Source: Phytophthora hibernalis (Eukaryota > Oomycota > Peronosporomycetes > Peronosporales > Peronosporaceae). Taken from it: a stretch of 64,000 bases of DNA. A model generated the notes under the pieces. The model was not told the DNA's origin, made no database searches, and saw only the letters and a program-made list of their open reading frames with translations. The DNA is taken from the NCBI GenBank assembly GCA_012656075.1, contig JAAKBF010000221.1, positions 248,001-312,000 of the forward strand, written 5' to 3'. Each line of letters starts with the position of its first letter. The stretch's first letter is position 1. The translations under genes and the position numbers were made by a program. This document shows, one piece after another, positions 12,181 through 25,400 of the stretch.

Positions 12181-13858
12181 CTAGGGCTGCCCCGTGGAGC
12201 CGTCCAGGAACTCGAGATGCGCGGCCGTGGGTTCGAGGTGCCAGTCGTCGCGGATGTGCGCCTCGTTCCAGAACTTGGTGAGGTGGCGTTGGCCCGAGTC
12301 GCACAGGACAGTCACGACGGTGTGGCCCGGCCCGAGCTTGCGTGCGGCGCGGACGGCAGCTACACAGTTGAGACCGCTTGAGCTGCCCACAAAGATACCT
12401 TCCTCTCGCAGGAGGAAACGCGACATCTCCACGATCTCCTGGTCCGTCACCTTGAAGGCGTCGTCGACCTTGGCGAGCAAAAAGTTCTTCGTCAAGCGGT
12501 CGATGCCCACGCCCTCGGCGATGGTATCATATCTGCAGGTTACGGGACCCGGAACGCACTTAGCACGACTGCTATTGACAGCGAGCAGCAACTGATAAGT
12601 ACCTGTGTCGGCGCACTTTGGTCTCGGCCTGCTGGGGAGCGTAGCAGACGTTGCTACGGACCTGGAAAAAATGCGTTGAATGACGTCAGCTACAAGACGA
12701 ACAGAGTGCAGTCCAACAGGTAATTAATCGTAAGAGTAGCGATGTACCTTGTTGTACAAGCTGGACCCTGGAGGGTCAGCGAGGAAAACCTGTACGTTTG
12801 GGTTCTGCTCCTTCAAGTACGCCGAAGTCCCTGCGATTGTGCCTCCCGTGCCTTCCAGTATGAAAACGATTCGTCAGATCAAGGCTTGGCACGCGGGGAT
12901 AAATCTGTGTAGACCCACCTGCAGCCATCACGAAGGCATCAAGCGTGCCGTTTGTCTGGCGCCAAATCTCAGGTCCAGTCGTAGCGAAGTGACTGTCGTA
13001 GTTTGCAGTGTTCTCGAATTGGTCGGTGAAGTATCCTCCTGCAAGTGTCATCAGCGTTAGCATTACTATAGCGCAGACTATACATGTATTTATTGCTTCG
13101 ATACACACCTTCGGTGTTTCGCGCAAGACGTTTGGCTTCGTTCACGTAATGCTTCGCGTTCACAATAGAAGCCGGCTTTACCAACACAACCTCCGCACCA
13201 AACTGCTTCAGCAGCTGACTCTTCTCCTTCGCCTGATCATCGGGCATCACAATAACACATCTGTAGCCACGAGCTAAAATCGCAGACACAATTACTCGAC
13301 GTCAGCAACAATCAAAGTCGCACTTCAAGAATGGCCTTCAGCCCACCTCGTGCCATGAGTGACAAACTAATGCCGGTGCTGCCTGACGTTCCTTCCACAA
13401 TCGTTCCTCCCTCTTTCAACAGGCCTCGACGCTCCGCATCCTCCACAATTCCTTTCGCAACTCGATCCTTGGAGCTGCCACCCGGATTCAAGAACTCTGC
13501 CTTCGCCTGGAAACAGCAGCAAGGACAAGCAACACATCAGCAATAGGTCTCACCTTCCAACGCCACCATGTGCTCTCGAACGCACCAGAATCTTACACCC
13601 CGTGGCCTTGGACAGACTCGTGAGTTCTATCAAAGGGGTGTTGCCCACCAGCCCCGGAAAGCCAGCCAGTTCGAGGTCCTTCTTGTTTTTATTGCGGAAT
13701 ACCCGGTCCCATGACGCGTCTCCGTTGACCACCAACTCCACCACTTTCCACACAGAGAGGGATGCTATGGTCATACACAGCCCCCATCGCCAGAGCGACG
13801 CGCTCCATTGCCCGCTGCTCTCCATCGTCAGCAATTCAACGCACTCAACTGCCACCAC
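12181..13858 (-). CDS. Cysteine synthase-like PLP enzyme with N-terminal membrane anchor
   Basis: Fold-type II PLP enzyme of the O-acetylserine sulfhydrylase/cystathionine beta-synthase family. Motifs in order: GLVGNTPLIEL, the PLP lysine in NPGGSSKDRVAKGI, the phosphate-binding EGTSGSTGISLS, CVIVMPDDQAKEK, TTGPEIWRQT, GGTIAG, ADPPGSS and GIFVGSSSGLNC. About six short introns. Before the catalytic domain is a hydrophobic segment (WGLCMTIASLSVWKVVELVV), so the enzyme is probably tethered to a membrane. This resembles the yeast Mcy1-type protein of the mitochondrial outer membrane more than soluble CysK. Two in-frame ATGs (13858, 13825) could be the start. No regulatory CBS domain is seen. It is tightly packed, with 65 bases between its stop and the next gene on the same strand. 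Confidence 0.85.
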
Positions 13859-13935
13859 AGATTATTGTCCAATGAAACCACTCTATCTACATTTCGTCAC
13901 TTACATTTTCAGCCAATCAGGAAACTTCAACAACT

Positions 13936-16636
13936 TCAATTATCTGACTCAGCGAGCTTAGCGAGGGCGGCCTGCAGTCCACTGCAATGCTGCACGTCCA
14001 GCCCCAGGGCCCCCACCTCCCTATTCATCAAACAAGCCGTTGAAACGTACATCAGCAATGTTGAGCTTGACAATAGCCAAGTAAAAGCCGTAGCGCACCT
14101 CTGAATCTCCTCCAGATCGAGTAGCAACTGCATGCGCATTTTCTCCGTGTCGGAAACAGCGTCGTTCGCCAGGGTGGAGCTGGACCCTGAGTGCCGCTGC
14201 AGCTTGCGACTCTTGAGTGATTCCTCAAGCCCCAACGCTGATCGCAGAAGCTCCGATGACAGGGTGGAGTACACCTCGCATACATCATCCACTATGTACT
14301 GGAGCAACTGCTGTCTTGGCCGCGTCGAAGTGAACGCCCCACTTCTCCAGAAACACTTGCATCGGGCTGCACACGTGTGGAAGACAAGGTACATGTACGT
14401 GTTAACACAGTGCCACCTGCAGAAACACGAGAACAGAGCTGTACCGAATGATGTTCGGCACGTAGGTCGATGGGGTCGTCGGCGGGGGCTTGTTCGTCAT
14501 CTGATACTGTCCCTTCACGGTGCTGCATAGTCGACATTGTACCTGTTATGACTCGAGATCTGCGCTTCAGTGATATTTGAAGACGCACCGTATGGCTGGA
14601 AGAACTTTTTGCAGTCGGCGGCAACCGTCGTGACAGCAGTCGACCAGCAGCTCGCTTCGAGCTCGGCCAGCGACGCAAGCGGCTTTATCCAATCAACAAT
14701 GAAAAATATGATTGTTAGAACGAGGGCTGGCTCAGTTGTACAGAACAAATGGTATGATCCCACCTCTTGGAACAGCTCGGTCACAAACACCTTACTGTCG
14801 TCTGTGAAAGCCTCAACATGAGGCTGTACTGCTTTGAGTAGGTCCTGCGAAATCTGTTGGAGCGGCACGCATGTGAATGATAAGCAGCGGAGCCTCATAA
14901 TACCGACTTTGCATGAACCCACGACCATAACTTACTTTTTGTGCAGCACGTGGAAGTCACTTCCGGCGTATAGCAATTCCTCTTCGCTGGTGAGAAAATA
15001 CAGGGCACGGCGGCAAAGTCCACCTTGGTTCCACTGTTCAGGAATGCCACCGCGTTCAGTAGAGGCTCTTTCCAAATGTTGATATAATACGCGAAGAGCT
15101 GCACACAGAGTCTACAGAAATGGGGGAGCAGTGGTGCCAGGAAAATACGCTCGTTCCAGCAATCTTGCAGTGCTTTCCACAGACTCTTCGAGTTCTCGAA
15201 GACCAACGTTAAAGTATCAATAGCTGTGGTAGTACTTCCTGTCAGCGAGTTCGATGCCATTGCCTCATCTCGTTTGACGCCAAAAGATCTTTCGAGGCTT
15301 GACGCGAGTTGTGCAGCTCGGAGCTGAAAGTATACGTCGATATTCCACTTTTCCTTAAACTCCACCACACTCTCATGAGATCGAAAACGATTTTTCATGA
15401 TCTCACTTTTGCAAAAGCGTTTCTCGATGTCCACCAGAAAATCCATGCTGATCGTGTAGCTTTGATGGAACCGCTCTGGGTCGGCGGCCTGAAAATAATA
15501 CTGTGTTTTGTCGACAAAATCTCCTGCAACGGCTTCCAAATCGCGTTTCCGAGAATGTCAACAGAGCATTTGCTCTCGCCTTGGCAGACGGACAGCGCGA
15601 GCGTGTCTGCAAACTTATTCGTGATGAACTCCGAGATCGATTCATAGATTTGGGGTAGGCCTTCGCACGAACCGCGTACTCGACCGTCCAGTTTGCTGCG
15701 CGTCAAGGTTTCTTCCGCAAACGGCTGCACAAGCAACCGCCCAATCATATCTTCAGGGATATTACTCTTGTTGAGCAGCACGTAGGCTCTGAGTAAATAA
15801 CTCAACGTCAACGCACTGATCGCATGGTCTCGATTGTAGAATGTATCGGGAAGACTTCAGTCGCAAATTCGGTCTCGAGCCGGTGCAGAAGCGTTTCTTC
15901 AATGGCTGCAAGGCGCTTCTCCTCTCTCTGGATTGTGCCGAGGTGTATTCCGTTCATGAACTCGAGATCCAACTGCACGAAGATCTGCGCTGCACGTTCC
16001 AACTTGGCGCAGCCCTCGGCCGCACTCGAGGCATTGAGACTCTTCTTCACACGCTCGAAGTTCTCAAACTCGTCGTCACTGTCCGAGTCAATTGGTCCAG
16101 CAGCATTTGTCGGGTCCTGCTCGTTCTCGTCGTCGCTGTCAGCGGGTGACTCGACCTCCAGCAGGTCCTCCAGCAGCAGCAGCTTCTCCGAGATCCGAAT
16201 ACTCAGCTGCAAGTCTTTCTCCTGCTGCTGCAGCTCGTCCGCCGTCTGCAGCTGCCTCTGGATCTTGTTCTGCAGCGCGCTCTGCACAGCACAAAACGTC
16301 AGTCCTCCGTCTCGCTCGACGTCTTTATAGACAATGGCCACGCACCATGGCGAGCTGCACGTCGTCCACGCGCTTGAGCACCGCGAGGATAGGCGCGCGC
16401 ACACTGGAGACGGCCTCGTCCACGCCCTTGAGCTTGGACGAGAGCTGCAGGAACTCGGCGTAGTCTTCGTTGATGATGGCCACGAGCTGGTTCTCCAGCG
16501 CCGTCTGGAACTGCTTCAGGTCCTGATGAATCGTCTCCATGGGGCTGCGCGCGCGGCAGTCCTCCAGGAAGGCCGTCACCTCGAAGGCCTCCACGGAGAA
16601 GGCCTCTTCCTCGAAGCAGTACGTGCCCAGCACCAT
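13936..16636 (-). CDS. COG2: Conserved oligomeric Golgi complex subunit 2
   Basis: Subunit of the COG tethering complex that acts in retrograde traffic within the Golgi. The N-terminal region reads AFLEDCRARSPMETIHQDL, then FLQLSSKLKGVDEAV, the signature of COG2. It continues with a coiled-coil (LQTADELQQQEKDLQ), a Ser/Asp acidic insert (DSDSDDEFENFE) and the long helical C-terminal domain. Several introns of 50-70 bases. The last is an in-phase join of EIQ to REVGALGLDVQH. One apparent missing base near 15549-15550 (GG on minus) separates ILGN from LEAVAGDFVDKTQYYFQ; with it restored the frame is continuous. Start ATG at 16636 faces the PIKfyve gene across a 263-base divergent promoter. Confidence 0.87.
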
Positions 16637-16899
16637 GATCGTTAATGGGGAGAATGATGTTCACCCCTAATTCATACTGTACCCTTTTAAGGCAAATGCG
16701 TACTTACGAGAAACTGCAGGGTACGTGTAACCATTCGCCTCTCTCTTTTGAGAGGGAGTTGCTGGATCAAGGGGAGAACCACTCTGTTCTTGCAACTAGT
16801 ACATTCGTACGACCTTCTGATGGTACAAGCTTGCGGAAGAGAAACCAGGCACTTGAAGCTGCGCGCGAAAGGACTCACTCCTTCTCTCCGTGCGCGGCC
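16637..16899. promoter_or_regulatory. Divergent promoter region between COG2 and PIKfyve genes
   Basis: This 263-base gap separates two start codons pointing away from each other, so it must hold both promoters and 5' UTRs unless they extend into coding sequence. It is moderately AT-rich near 16650-16690 and pyrimidine-rich just before the PIKfyve ATG (CTCACTCCTTCTCTCCG). I see no clear TATA box. The open frame that continues upstream from the PIKfyve start has no independent support. Confidence 0.45.
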
Positions 16900-19800
16900 A
16901 TGGCGGACGCTGAGCGGCGCGTGCAGTCGATGCCGCACCAGCGCCTCGATCGAGACCCCTCGCGGTGCGCAACAGCTGTCCTCCACCGAGTATCAGATGG
17001 ATCTTTGTGGCTAATTGTGTGTGTGGCTGGGGTTCCTACTCCCGATCTTTTTGACAGCTTAACGACGTTCCCAGTGCCAGGCTTCATGGCGTCCACGTTC
17101 GAGGAGCCCGACGCGGATACAGGAGACCATGCAACTGCCAAACCTACAGGTGAAGCACCAGCTACAGGCCTGGGGGTATTAATCTCTGCTGTAACGGGTC
17201 TTGGTTTCTGATTTGGCCAGTGTCCCCGGTCAAGACGCGACCTCCGCCCATGTCCGCTGTCAACCAATACTGGATGCCAGATCACCTCTGCAAGGTGGGA
17301 GAGCAGGTCTGTTCGTGGTGTTTGGTGCGCTGGAGACTCATTTCATGCGGTGCTTTCAGGTATGCTACGACTGTTCCGCGGCGTTTTCACTATTCCGACG
17401 TCGCCATCATTGCCGACTGTGCGGACAAATTTTCTGTCACGAGTGCAGTAACAACTTCGTTCCCGGTGCACCGCACGGCTTTCCCGGCATAATTCGAGTG
17501 TGCAAGTTCTGCCACCAATTCACAGATGCCGCGGAGAAGAAGAAGGAGAATGATCATGATCGGCACTCAATCGAAAGTGGGGAGGGTGATGAGACGTCCA
17601 ACGGCTCATTCTCGAGTAGATTTGACCGTTTGACGAGCCGCTTGAGCGGTGAACATGGTGTAGCGAAGCCGTCACCACTTGTTTTCGGGCCACCTGTAGA
17701 CCCGAACGAAGCGGAAATGACGCTGTTATCACCTGTTGACTCGAACTCAAGTGATCCTGCTGGCTCAGACCAGCCAACCGACCTCACCAGCCTTACGACA
17801 GAGTCTGTGGATTTGTTTGAGGAATTGGATAGTGTAGAAGTGCAACGGAGGTTTCACACGCGAGTGAGGTCCAGGCGGAGGCATTCCAGCGCAGAGTTGC
17901 TGGGCGCGATTGAAAGTGGTGGACTAATGGAAGCCGAAGTGTTGGTTGTCAACCAGGGAGAAAGAAAGCGTCCCCCAAACAAGAGACTTCATCTGTTCCT
18001 GAAGAGACACAATGGGCAATGGCTGACCACAACAGTAATAATCTCCATACGCAACGGGAAATCGCTCTAGATAAATACATGGTAAGGTGCGCATCAGCAG
18101 GGCGAGTCATCTTAGTACTGATTGATCCAATCTTTTATTTTGCAATGCAGCAAAGCGCTCGTGAGCAAATCCGTGAATCCATCAAGCATTCCGTGTCGAC
18201 GATATCGGCAAGTATACCGGAGTCAGAATCGATGGACCTGAATCAGCTGACTGTGACCTTGGAAGACATGGCCTTTGTGGTGACGGGCCATTTGCTCTTC
18301 AGTATGAATTTTCGTTCTCCCAGCGGCTTCAATTACGAGAATCTTGTGAAAGTGAAGAGTATCGCTATCCCTGAGACCACCCCAGCAAGGAAGAAAGAGA
18401 CAAGCTATAACTTCAAATGGCTGGCTGGAACAGTATGCCATAAACATTTGAGTCACAAGCAAATGGCGCGCCAAGTTGTAAATCCTCGCATTTTGCTATT
18501 TGCTTGCGGAATAAGCTACGACCGCTCAAACGGTACCGGCCGCATGAGTTCACTGGATACGCTATTGGAACAAGAAAAAAGCTATATGGCTATCCTGGTA
18601 AACAAGATTTCGGCGTTAGAGCCGGATGTGATCTTTGTGGAGAAAAATGTTTCTCGGTACGCCCAAGAGCTGCTGTGTGAGCGGAGAATTTCGATCGTGC
18701 TTAACGTCAAGAGTGAAATGTTGCACCGAATAGCGCGCCACACTGGGGCTGAGGTTCTGGCATCTGTGGATCACGTGGATAAAGCAAACCCTGCAAAGGT
18801 TATTGGTCGATGTCGTTCTTTCATGGTTAAGTCAATCACAGTTGTTCCAGACGAAGGACTGTCGCCTGCAAAGAAGTCTTTGCATGCTCTTGCAGGAGTG
18901 TTTTTGAATGCACCTGCGGTGCCTAGTCGTTTGCGAACTGACACATATCTTTATCTAGACGGGTGTGATCCGCTTAATGGCTGCACAGTGCTAATTACTG
19001 GGCCATCGAAGCAAACATTGCGACTATTGAAGCAATTGATGCGTGCTGTACTTTCGATGACCTATCAATTGCTTTTGGAGGCTCACGTGTTTCCCGACCT
19101 TGATTTGAACAAAGACACGTTGATGTCGAAGAAAAGAGCAGACATGACTGAGAAACAACGGACTACCTGGTGTACAACATCCACGCTACGTGTTCGTGAC
19201 CCGGGTGCTCCAAATCCTCGTTATCATCAATGTGTTGAGGCCAAGCACCTACGAATTACGGCATGCTCTGACGACGATGTGTCGTTCGGTAATTTTCTGA
19301 ACCAAGAGCTGGCAGCACTCTCTTAAGTGCCAGGTAAGATTTTATTTTTTACGATTTTGTCACATGCCAATATCTTACAAGTAAAATTGTGTTGTTGCTG
19401 GGTGTTCATAGAATGCCAAGTGCAACCATTTGATGGCGGATCATGTTCACTCATTTAGTTGCCGGACCGGTACAATAACCATCTCGTTTGAAGAGCTGCC
19501 GGACAAGAACAAAACGTCAGCTTCACTGTCCATGAGTCAAGTGAGCGACCCTGGGGCAATGGACAAATCGTTTGGCTCATTTAGTGAGCTGTCATTTACG
19601 ATGGGATCCGAGAGAGATCAACTTGCAGGCAATTATGGCGCCTAATTCTTTTCTCAAACGGCTGGGGGTGAAGACGAAACAGCAACAGCTGCTGAAAATG
19701 GGTATCCGACTGTCATATATTGGAGGTGGTGCCGCGAATGCAACGGTGTGATAACACCTTTCATCCCGTTGGAAAAGTATATCTACAAGTACTCGTTCGC

Positions 19801-22229
19801 ACGATTCTTGGAAGTTCTTTTCTCGGAAGCAGAAGCGTCAAAGTCACCGACCGATAGCTGTACACACGCCTGCATGGAGTCACATGTGCTTTTCTTTAAC
19901 ATCGGAAGCTCCGTAGCGCGCTTTGATTTCTCGAAGCGGGTATCTCTTCGTCTTGGTCGTGCAGATTTAAAGCGCAGCAGTAGCACTCTCCTTAAGAAGA
20001 AATCCTGGGAGAAAACTGAACGCGCGGTTGTGGACAAGGTAGTCACTGCTCGTCTTGAAAAGTTAAAGGATCTCCTGGAGTTGCTTATAAACTCCTTTAC
20101 TGAAAAAGTGCAAGGCGTCAACCAGGCTGTGGAGGCATTTGAACGCACAGATTCAGGTCATCATGCTCGGATTATCCTTGAAGTCATGTGCATCTCGAAA
20201 ATGGTGCATAGCGGAAACGCGATGTTTTCTAATAAATTGGCACAGTTGGGTGAGGAACCGGCAGACAATTTGGGTGCTTGCGATGTCACGCACCGTGTGC
20301 TTTATTTGTTGGCATGCAAATGGATCACTTGCATGCTCCGACTTCGCAAGTTGATCAAAAAGCACCTTTCGACAGAGGCAGCCCCGGCAGCTCCAAACAG
20401 TGGATCATTCACGCTTGGAGGTATCACCTTTCATCCAACAGCAATTTTATCACCTATTTCATCCCCGCGGGTTGTAGAGGAATCAACATTAACCCCAGCA
20501 CCATTGCCAAGGAACCTGATTGGGGTGAAGGTGCAGAACCATTGATACGACGCAGGAGTAGTGGGGCTCTCAGTTCCGCGACCGAATCAGAATTGATATT
20601 AGGAAATGGGGTATCTTCTTCGTCAACTATTGCAAGCATTGAGTCATCTAAAAGACCGCCAATGTCGTTCCCCGCCGATATGAACGGAAATGGAAAAGAG
20701 GTACGGTGATTTTGCTAATTACAACAGTAAATTTAGTACATGTACTAACTCCAGTAACACAATGCAATTTTGTAGGGTCTGCGGGCTGGCTGGAAAGAGG
20801 CATTATGGGACCTCTACCGCGTTCTTGGTCGGTCAGAACCAGGAAGTGACTTCACAATTGATCTGCCTGATGAATTGACAGCTGGTCACCCTAGCCTACC
20901 ACACCGATCAAAGTCACGAGTGGTGCTAGTTAACGAGTCCCAGCCAATTACATGTGTTGCGTACGCTCTATCAATGGACTCCTACGAAGAGGAGCTGGAT
21001 GGGTGGAAGCTCCGCGTCCATCGTGAGGCGGTGGATTCGGTTGATGTGCAAAGGAAACAACTTAATGGTCCAAGCGTGGTTTCTACAAACTGGTCGCGTG
21101 TCGCTCTAGAGACAACGCTGAACGTGCCGTTTAAACACGTTGTAGTGGAGATGCCGCTTCATTTGTCTCTCCTTTCAGGCAAAACATCTTCAACTTTGTC
21201 TAGCACATGCTGGGAATTGTCGACGATAGCATACTACCCACTTCAGGTACGTTCATACCTGGCCCCTATACCTCATTACCATGCTAATTGATATGTTTGC
21301 TGATGTTTAGTTTGAAGTCCTTCGCGAATTATTTTACGGCAGTCTACAAAGCTTCGTGTTTTCAATATCTCACGTGGCAACTTGGGACGCCAATGGTGGT
21401 AAATCTGGAGCCTCGTTCTACCGAACGCTGGACGATCGCTTCGTTATCAAACACATTTCATCGACGGAAATGCAGGTACGAGGCGCTGCCTTTATACGCG
21501 CTTATCAGAACCAAACCTCTAATCGATTTTGTCGCTTGATTCTGCATTATTAGAGCTTTTGGGTTGCCTTCCCGGCTACTTCAAATACATGGGAGCATTT
21601 ACTTCGATGGTCGGGCCAGCCTTCTATCGAAAACAGTTGGGCTCTATCAAACAACCATAACCCGGAAAGATTCCGGCCAGAAGATAGTATACTACATCTG
21701 CGTGATGGAAAACGCATTCTACCAAAAGCAGCTCACACGGACCTACGATCTCAAAGGAAGCTCTAGGAATCGATTTGCCAAGCCGCGACCAACGTCAGAA
21801 GGTGCTCAAAACGGCAACCGCGTCCTTCTTGACGGCAATTTTGTGGAGTTCACCAAAGGCCATCCAATGGGCGTGTTTGCAGAGGACCACAAGTTTATTT
21901 TGAAGGCGGTGCAGAATGATACCGCATTCCTGTACTCTATCAACATCGTGGACTATTCGATGGTGGTGGGGCTTAGCAGTCGACGGGATGATGCCAGTGA
22001 GGAGGAAGAAACTCCGTCCGAAATGGCAGTTGGCATCATTGACTACTTGCGCCAGTTTGATTTGATCAAGCGTGTGGAGAGTGTTGGCAAGTCTGTTGGT
22101 ATGATTGCTGGACAATCTTCTCCGACCATTATCGAGCCTGGACTCTATGGAAAACGATTCCGAGATGCCATCAGAAGATATTTTATGCCCGTAACTCCGA
22201 TATCGTCAGGCACCAATGAAGATAAATAA
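16900..22229 (+). CDS. PIKFYVE: FYVE-domain 1-phosphatidylinositol-3-phosphate 5-kinase (PIKfyve/Fab1)
   Basis: Makes PI(3,5)P2 on endosomes and vacuoles. Domains in order: FYVE zinc finger (17275-17520: WMPD, RRRHHCRLCGQIFCHEC, IRVCKFC); a Ser-rich linker; a TCP1/chaperonin-like Fab1 domain (about 18470-19090; ILLFACGISYDRSNG, PDVIFVEKNVSRYAQELL); a cysteine/histidine region (KCNHLMADHVH, WWCRECNGVITPF); and the C-terminal PIPK kinase domain with GKSGASFYRTLDDRFVIKHI, MENAFYQKQLTRTYDLKGSSRNR, FLYSINIVDYSMVVGL and MAVGIIDYLRQFD. Frame changes explained by missing bases occur near 17965, at the CT repeat 19317-19324, the T-run 21557-21560 and CC 21620-21621. One in-frame TAA at 19643-19645 is not explained. 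Despite these, every conserved block is present, so the locus is probably functional. Confidence 0.93.
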
Positions 22230-22468
22230 ACTGCATGCACCCTGCTGTCAATTTGGTTCCCACTATGGTAGCGATGACGGTGACGTCGGAGCGATGGCGC
22301 GGCTAATTGTTTCGATATGAGCTGACGTTGATACGATCGGCAAAATACAACAGCATCGCGTGAACTGGACTGCATGTCGCGTGCACTTTTTGCGGAAATG
22401 ATTTGATCCGATGCTTACACCCCGAAGACCGTTAGCTACAGGATATACGAACTGAAGAGCAGTCGAGT

Positions 22469-25400
22469 TTAATGAGTTGGAATGCGCTCTCTTACTCGTA
22501 CTCTGTTGGTAGGTGAAGTGCATTGTGGGTGGGGTTGAACTGATATCGTGAAATCAGCGGAAGCTTTAGCTTTAAGCTCTTGCGTGGCCATCCGAAGCGC
22601 TGGGACCAGAACTACACGTTTTGCTATCGCATCAACAAGACGCGCGGTATCCTCAACTGTCACTGGTTGCAACAAAACGGGCGTGCTTTTGTCTCCAGCA
22701 CTAATGATCCGCAAGTTGATAGCTTGAATGCACTCTGCAAGAGGAACGGTGAAACTTGGTGACGTGCCTCCGGTGCAGTCTACGAAACATTCTGCTGTCG
22801 TGCCATTGATCGCAGAGACGCTGCGAATGATCATCTTGTCACCTCTACGAGTGAATTCTCGGCCACATAGTGTTGTACCGTACGTCCAATTGAGATAGCA
22901 CAGTAGAGCAATTGTACTCGCGTGAGAGAAGAAACCGCTATAGGTGACGCAGGCATCGAGGTCGTATCCGTCCATTCGGAACGATAAACCACACTACAAA
23001 AATCATATGCAGACTTAGCATTGGTGAAGCTGAAGACCACGCATTTACAATCGTACCTTGTTGATAATGAGCATAACGCGACGGCCACTGACGTCCATTC
23101 CACGCTGGAAAACTCGTTGTGCCATGTAGAAGGTGCAGCTACCTTCACGAAATGCTGCAGCCCTCACTCGTCCGCGGTATCCGCGGAAGATGCGTTGAAT
23201 CTCTCCGGCCTGAACCCGCAAACACCGTAGCAGCTTCCGAAATGCATATCCCTTGTAAATTCGCTGGATTGATACAGCGCTCGAACGCCTCAGTTCTCGG
23301 AGAAGGTAGCTTTCGTGAAGTCGACGATACATCTCGTCGGCTTGATGTTGCCTAATGTCGTTCAGCAGTCTCTCTCGTCTGACCTCGGCTCGGAGTCGAA
23401 ATCCACGGTATACTCTCTGAGCAATAATAGCTGCTCGTGAGCGAACAATATCACCTCGGTGCTGCTGACGCATCTTTAGAATTGAGGGTATCAGCATAAC
23501 TTTGTGCAAGACAGCGGTAGGTTGGCTTTCCTCAATGAGGATCGGTGATTCTGTGGGGCCTACAGTTGGGTCCACAAAAATTGTGGCGTTGAGAAGAAGC
23601 TCAGCTGATGGCTTGGTGAGTCGTAGCTTAGATCTCATTTCTGAAAACTGTGCGAGATCACTTGGCTTAATGTTCAACCCAGCAAACTCTCGTTGATAGA
23701 GCTGGGTGATGGTGACATTCTTTGAGAGTAAACCTTCTGGTATGCCCTTCGCCACCGGCCGAAAGTTTTTCTGTTGCATCGAGGAACCTTTACTGGCGTT
23801 TCTAATATTTTCACCTTCTTTATCAGGCTGCTTAATGATACTGAACACTTCATCGTCTGTCAGGTAGAGTGCATTTATCCGGCACACATTCGGGTCGTCC
23901 ATAGGCATGATAACAGTGTAGTGATTCAGCTTGGATACCATTAAACGTACCCTTTTGCCCTTCTTTGAAGTTAGCACCTCTTTGAGGAGCACGTTGGCTT
24001 GCCTGAAATTGAATATTGAGCAAAATCGATGGTAGTTGAGCAATAATCGGTCTACCATATCCACTCTGTGCAGATAACCAGGTATTTCGTATTCCAAAGG
24101 TGATTGAGACAGAGCGTTTGCATAGTTTGTTTCTGCACGCGAGAACTGGTCATGGCATTGACACAAAATAGCCAAATCTAGGAATCCTTGAGCATCATTC
24201 GGACGCAGAAGATGTGCAGGTTGAAAGAAGCGCGTCTCACACTGCCAGTAACATGCACCACAAGAAAAATAAGTACTCAAGGAAGATCACAACAACAGCA
24301 AAGTACTCACCCACCTCAGAAAGTTCTTCGGTGGTAATGCCCATTCCCTTTGCTCGTCTCATGTGGGCCATAGCGGTTTCGATGTCTTCACACATGGCTT
24401 GCAAAAGCACCGCGAAAAAATACGAATCTGGACGACAAGGGGAAGAGTCGTAAGCCATCCCTGCAGAGAATACTCGCCCCCTGAAGTCATGGAGGCCCAC
24501 GTATCGCACCATGAAACACCCAAATAATGATTCCTCTGTGCAACTTTCCAGATTGCAGCCCTTGCATCGTGCGCATTGGGCATGGATTTCGCTTTCATGA
24601 AGTAGCTGTCGTGTATGTCGATTTTGCTGGAAGCGGGTAGCTACTGCGTGTTGTCTTCCTTTCCACCCTCGATAGCAACGCTGAATTTCTGTAGCCACAT
24701 CACTACGTCGCTTGTGTAGGATGGCCATCACGATGTTCCATAGACGGCGTCCACGGGTATATCGCTGGAAATTTGCAATTCTCTGGTTCATGACTCGAAT
24801 AAATTGATACAAGAGCTGGTCACGGCATCGTTGTCCTCGATACCAAGCTTGAATATGGGTAGCCCCTTCATCCCGCTTCATCGCCAGCCGCACAAACACT
24901 TTTCGACATACCATAGCACGGCGAAATGTGAGCTGGATGCGAGCTGCTGCGTATTGGTTTCGCAGACAATAAAATGCTCGCCACTCCGTGCGAGCAGCAA
25001 TGCCGCGTACAATCTTCTGGATCTGGGTAGCTGCATAGGTGGCTTCATGGTCATACTGAGACAACAACGTCGGCGGTGCGTTTATCTCAACTTGCTGCTG
25101 GTGTTTCCACGCACGTTTCAGCGACGAATGGTACAGAATCAACACCCGTTCATCCAAAGCAGGCAACGTGGTCACGCAGCCTCCGTCAGCATTCTTCAGT
25201 GCACCTTTTTGCCCCGGAATCAATTGAGGAATGCGTTTCTTTCCTTGCTTTGCTGGGTATTTCTTGGAGACAATATTCCGCTTTTTATTCGGATCCGATT
25301 CGCTTTCCTGTCGCTCTTCAACGAGTGGAGAAGGAGCGACAGCCGGCGTCCAAGCCCCCGGCTCCTCATGTTGCAGACTGCCTCTCAATCTCCGAGCTGC

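Noticed and set aside
15824..16330. 168-codon Ser-rich plus-strand frame
   Set aside because: Antisense of the COG2 exon, whose Glu/Leu codons give serines on the other strand.
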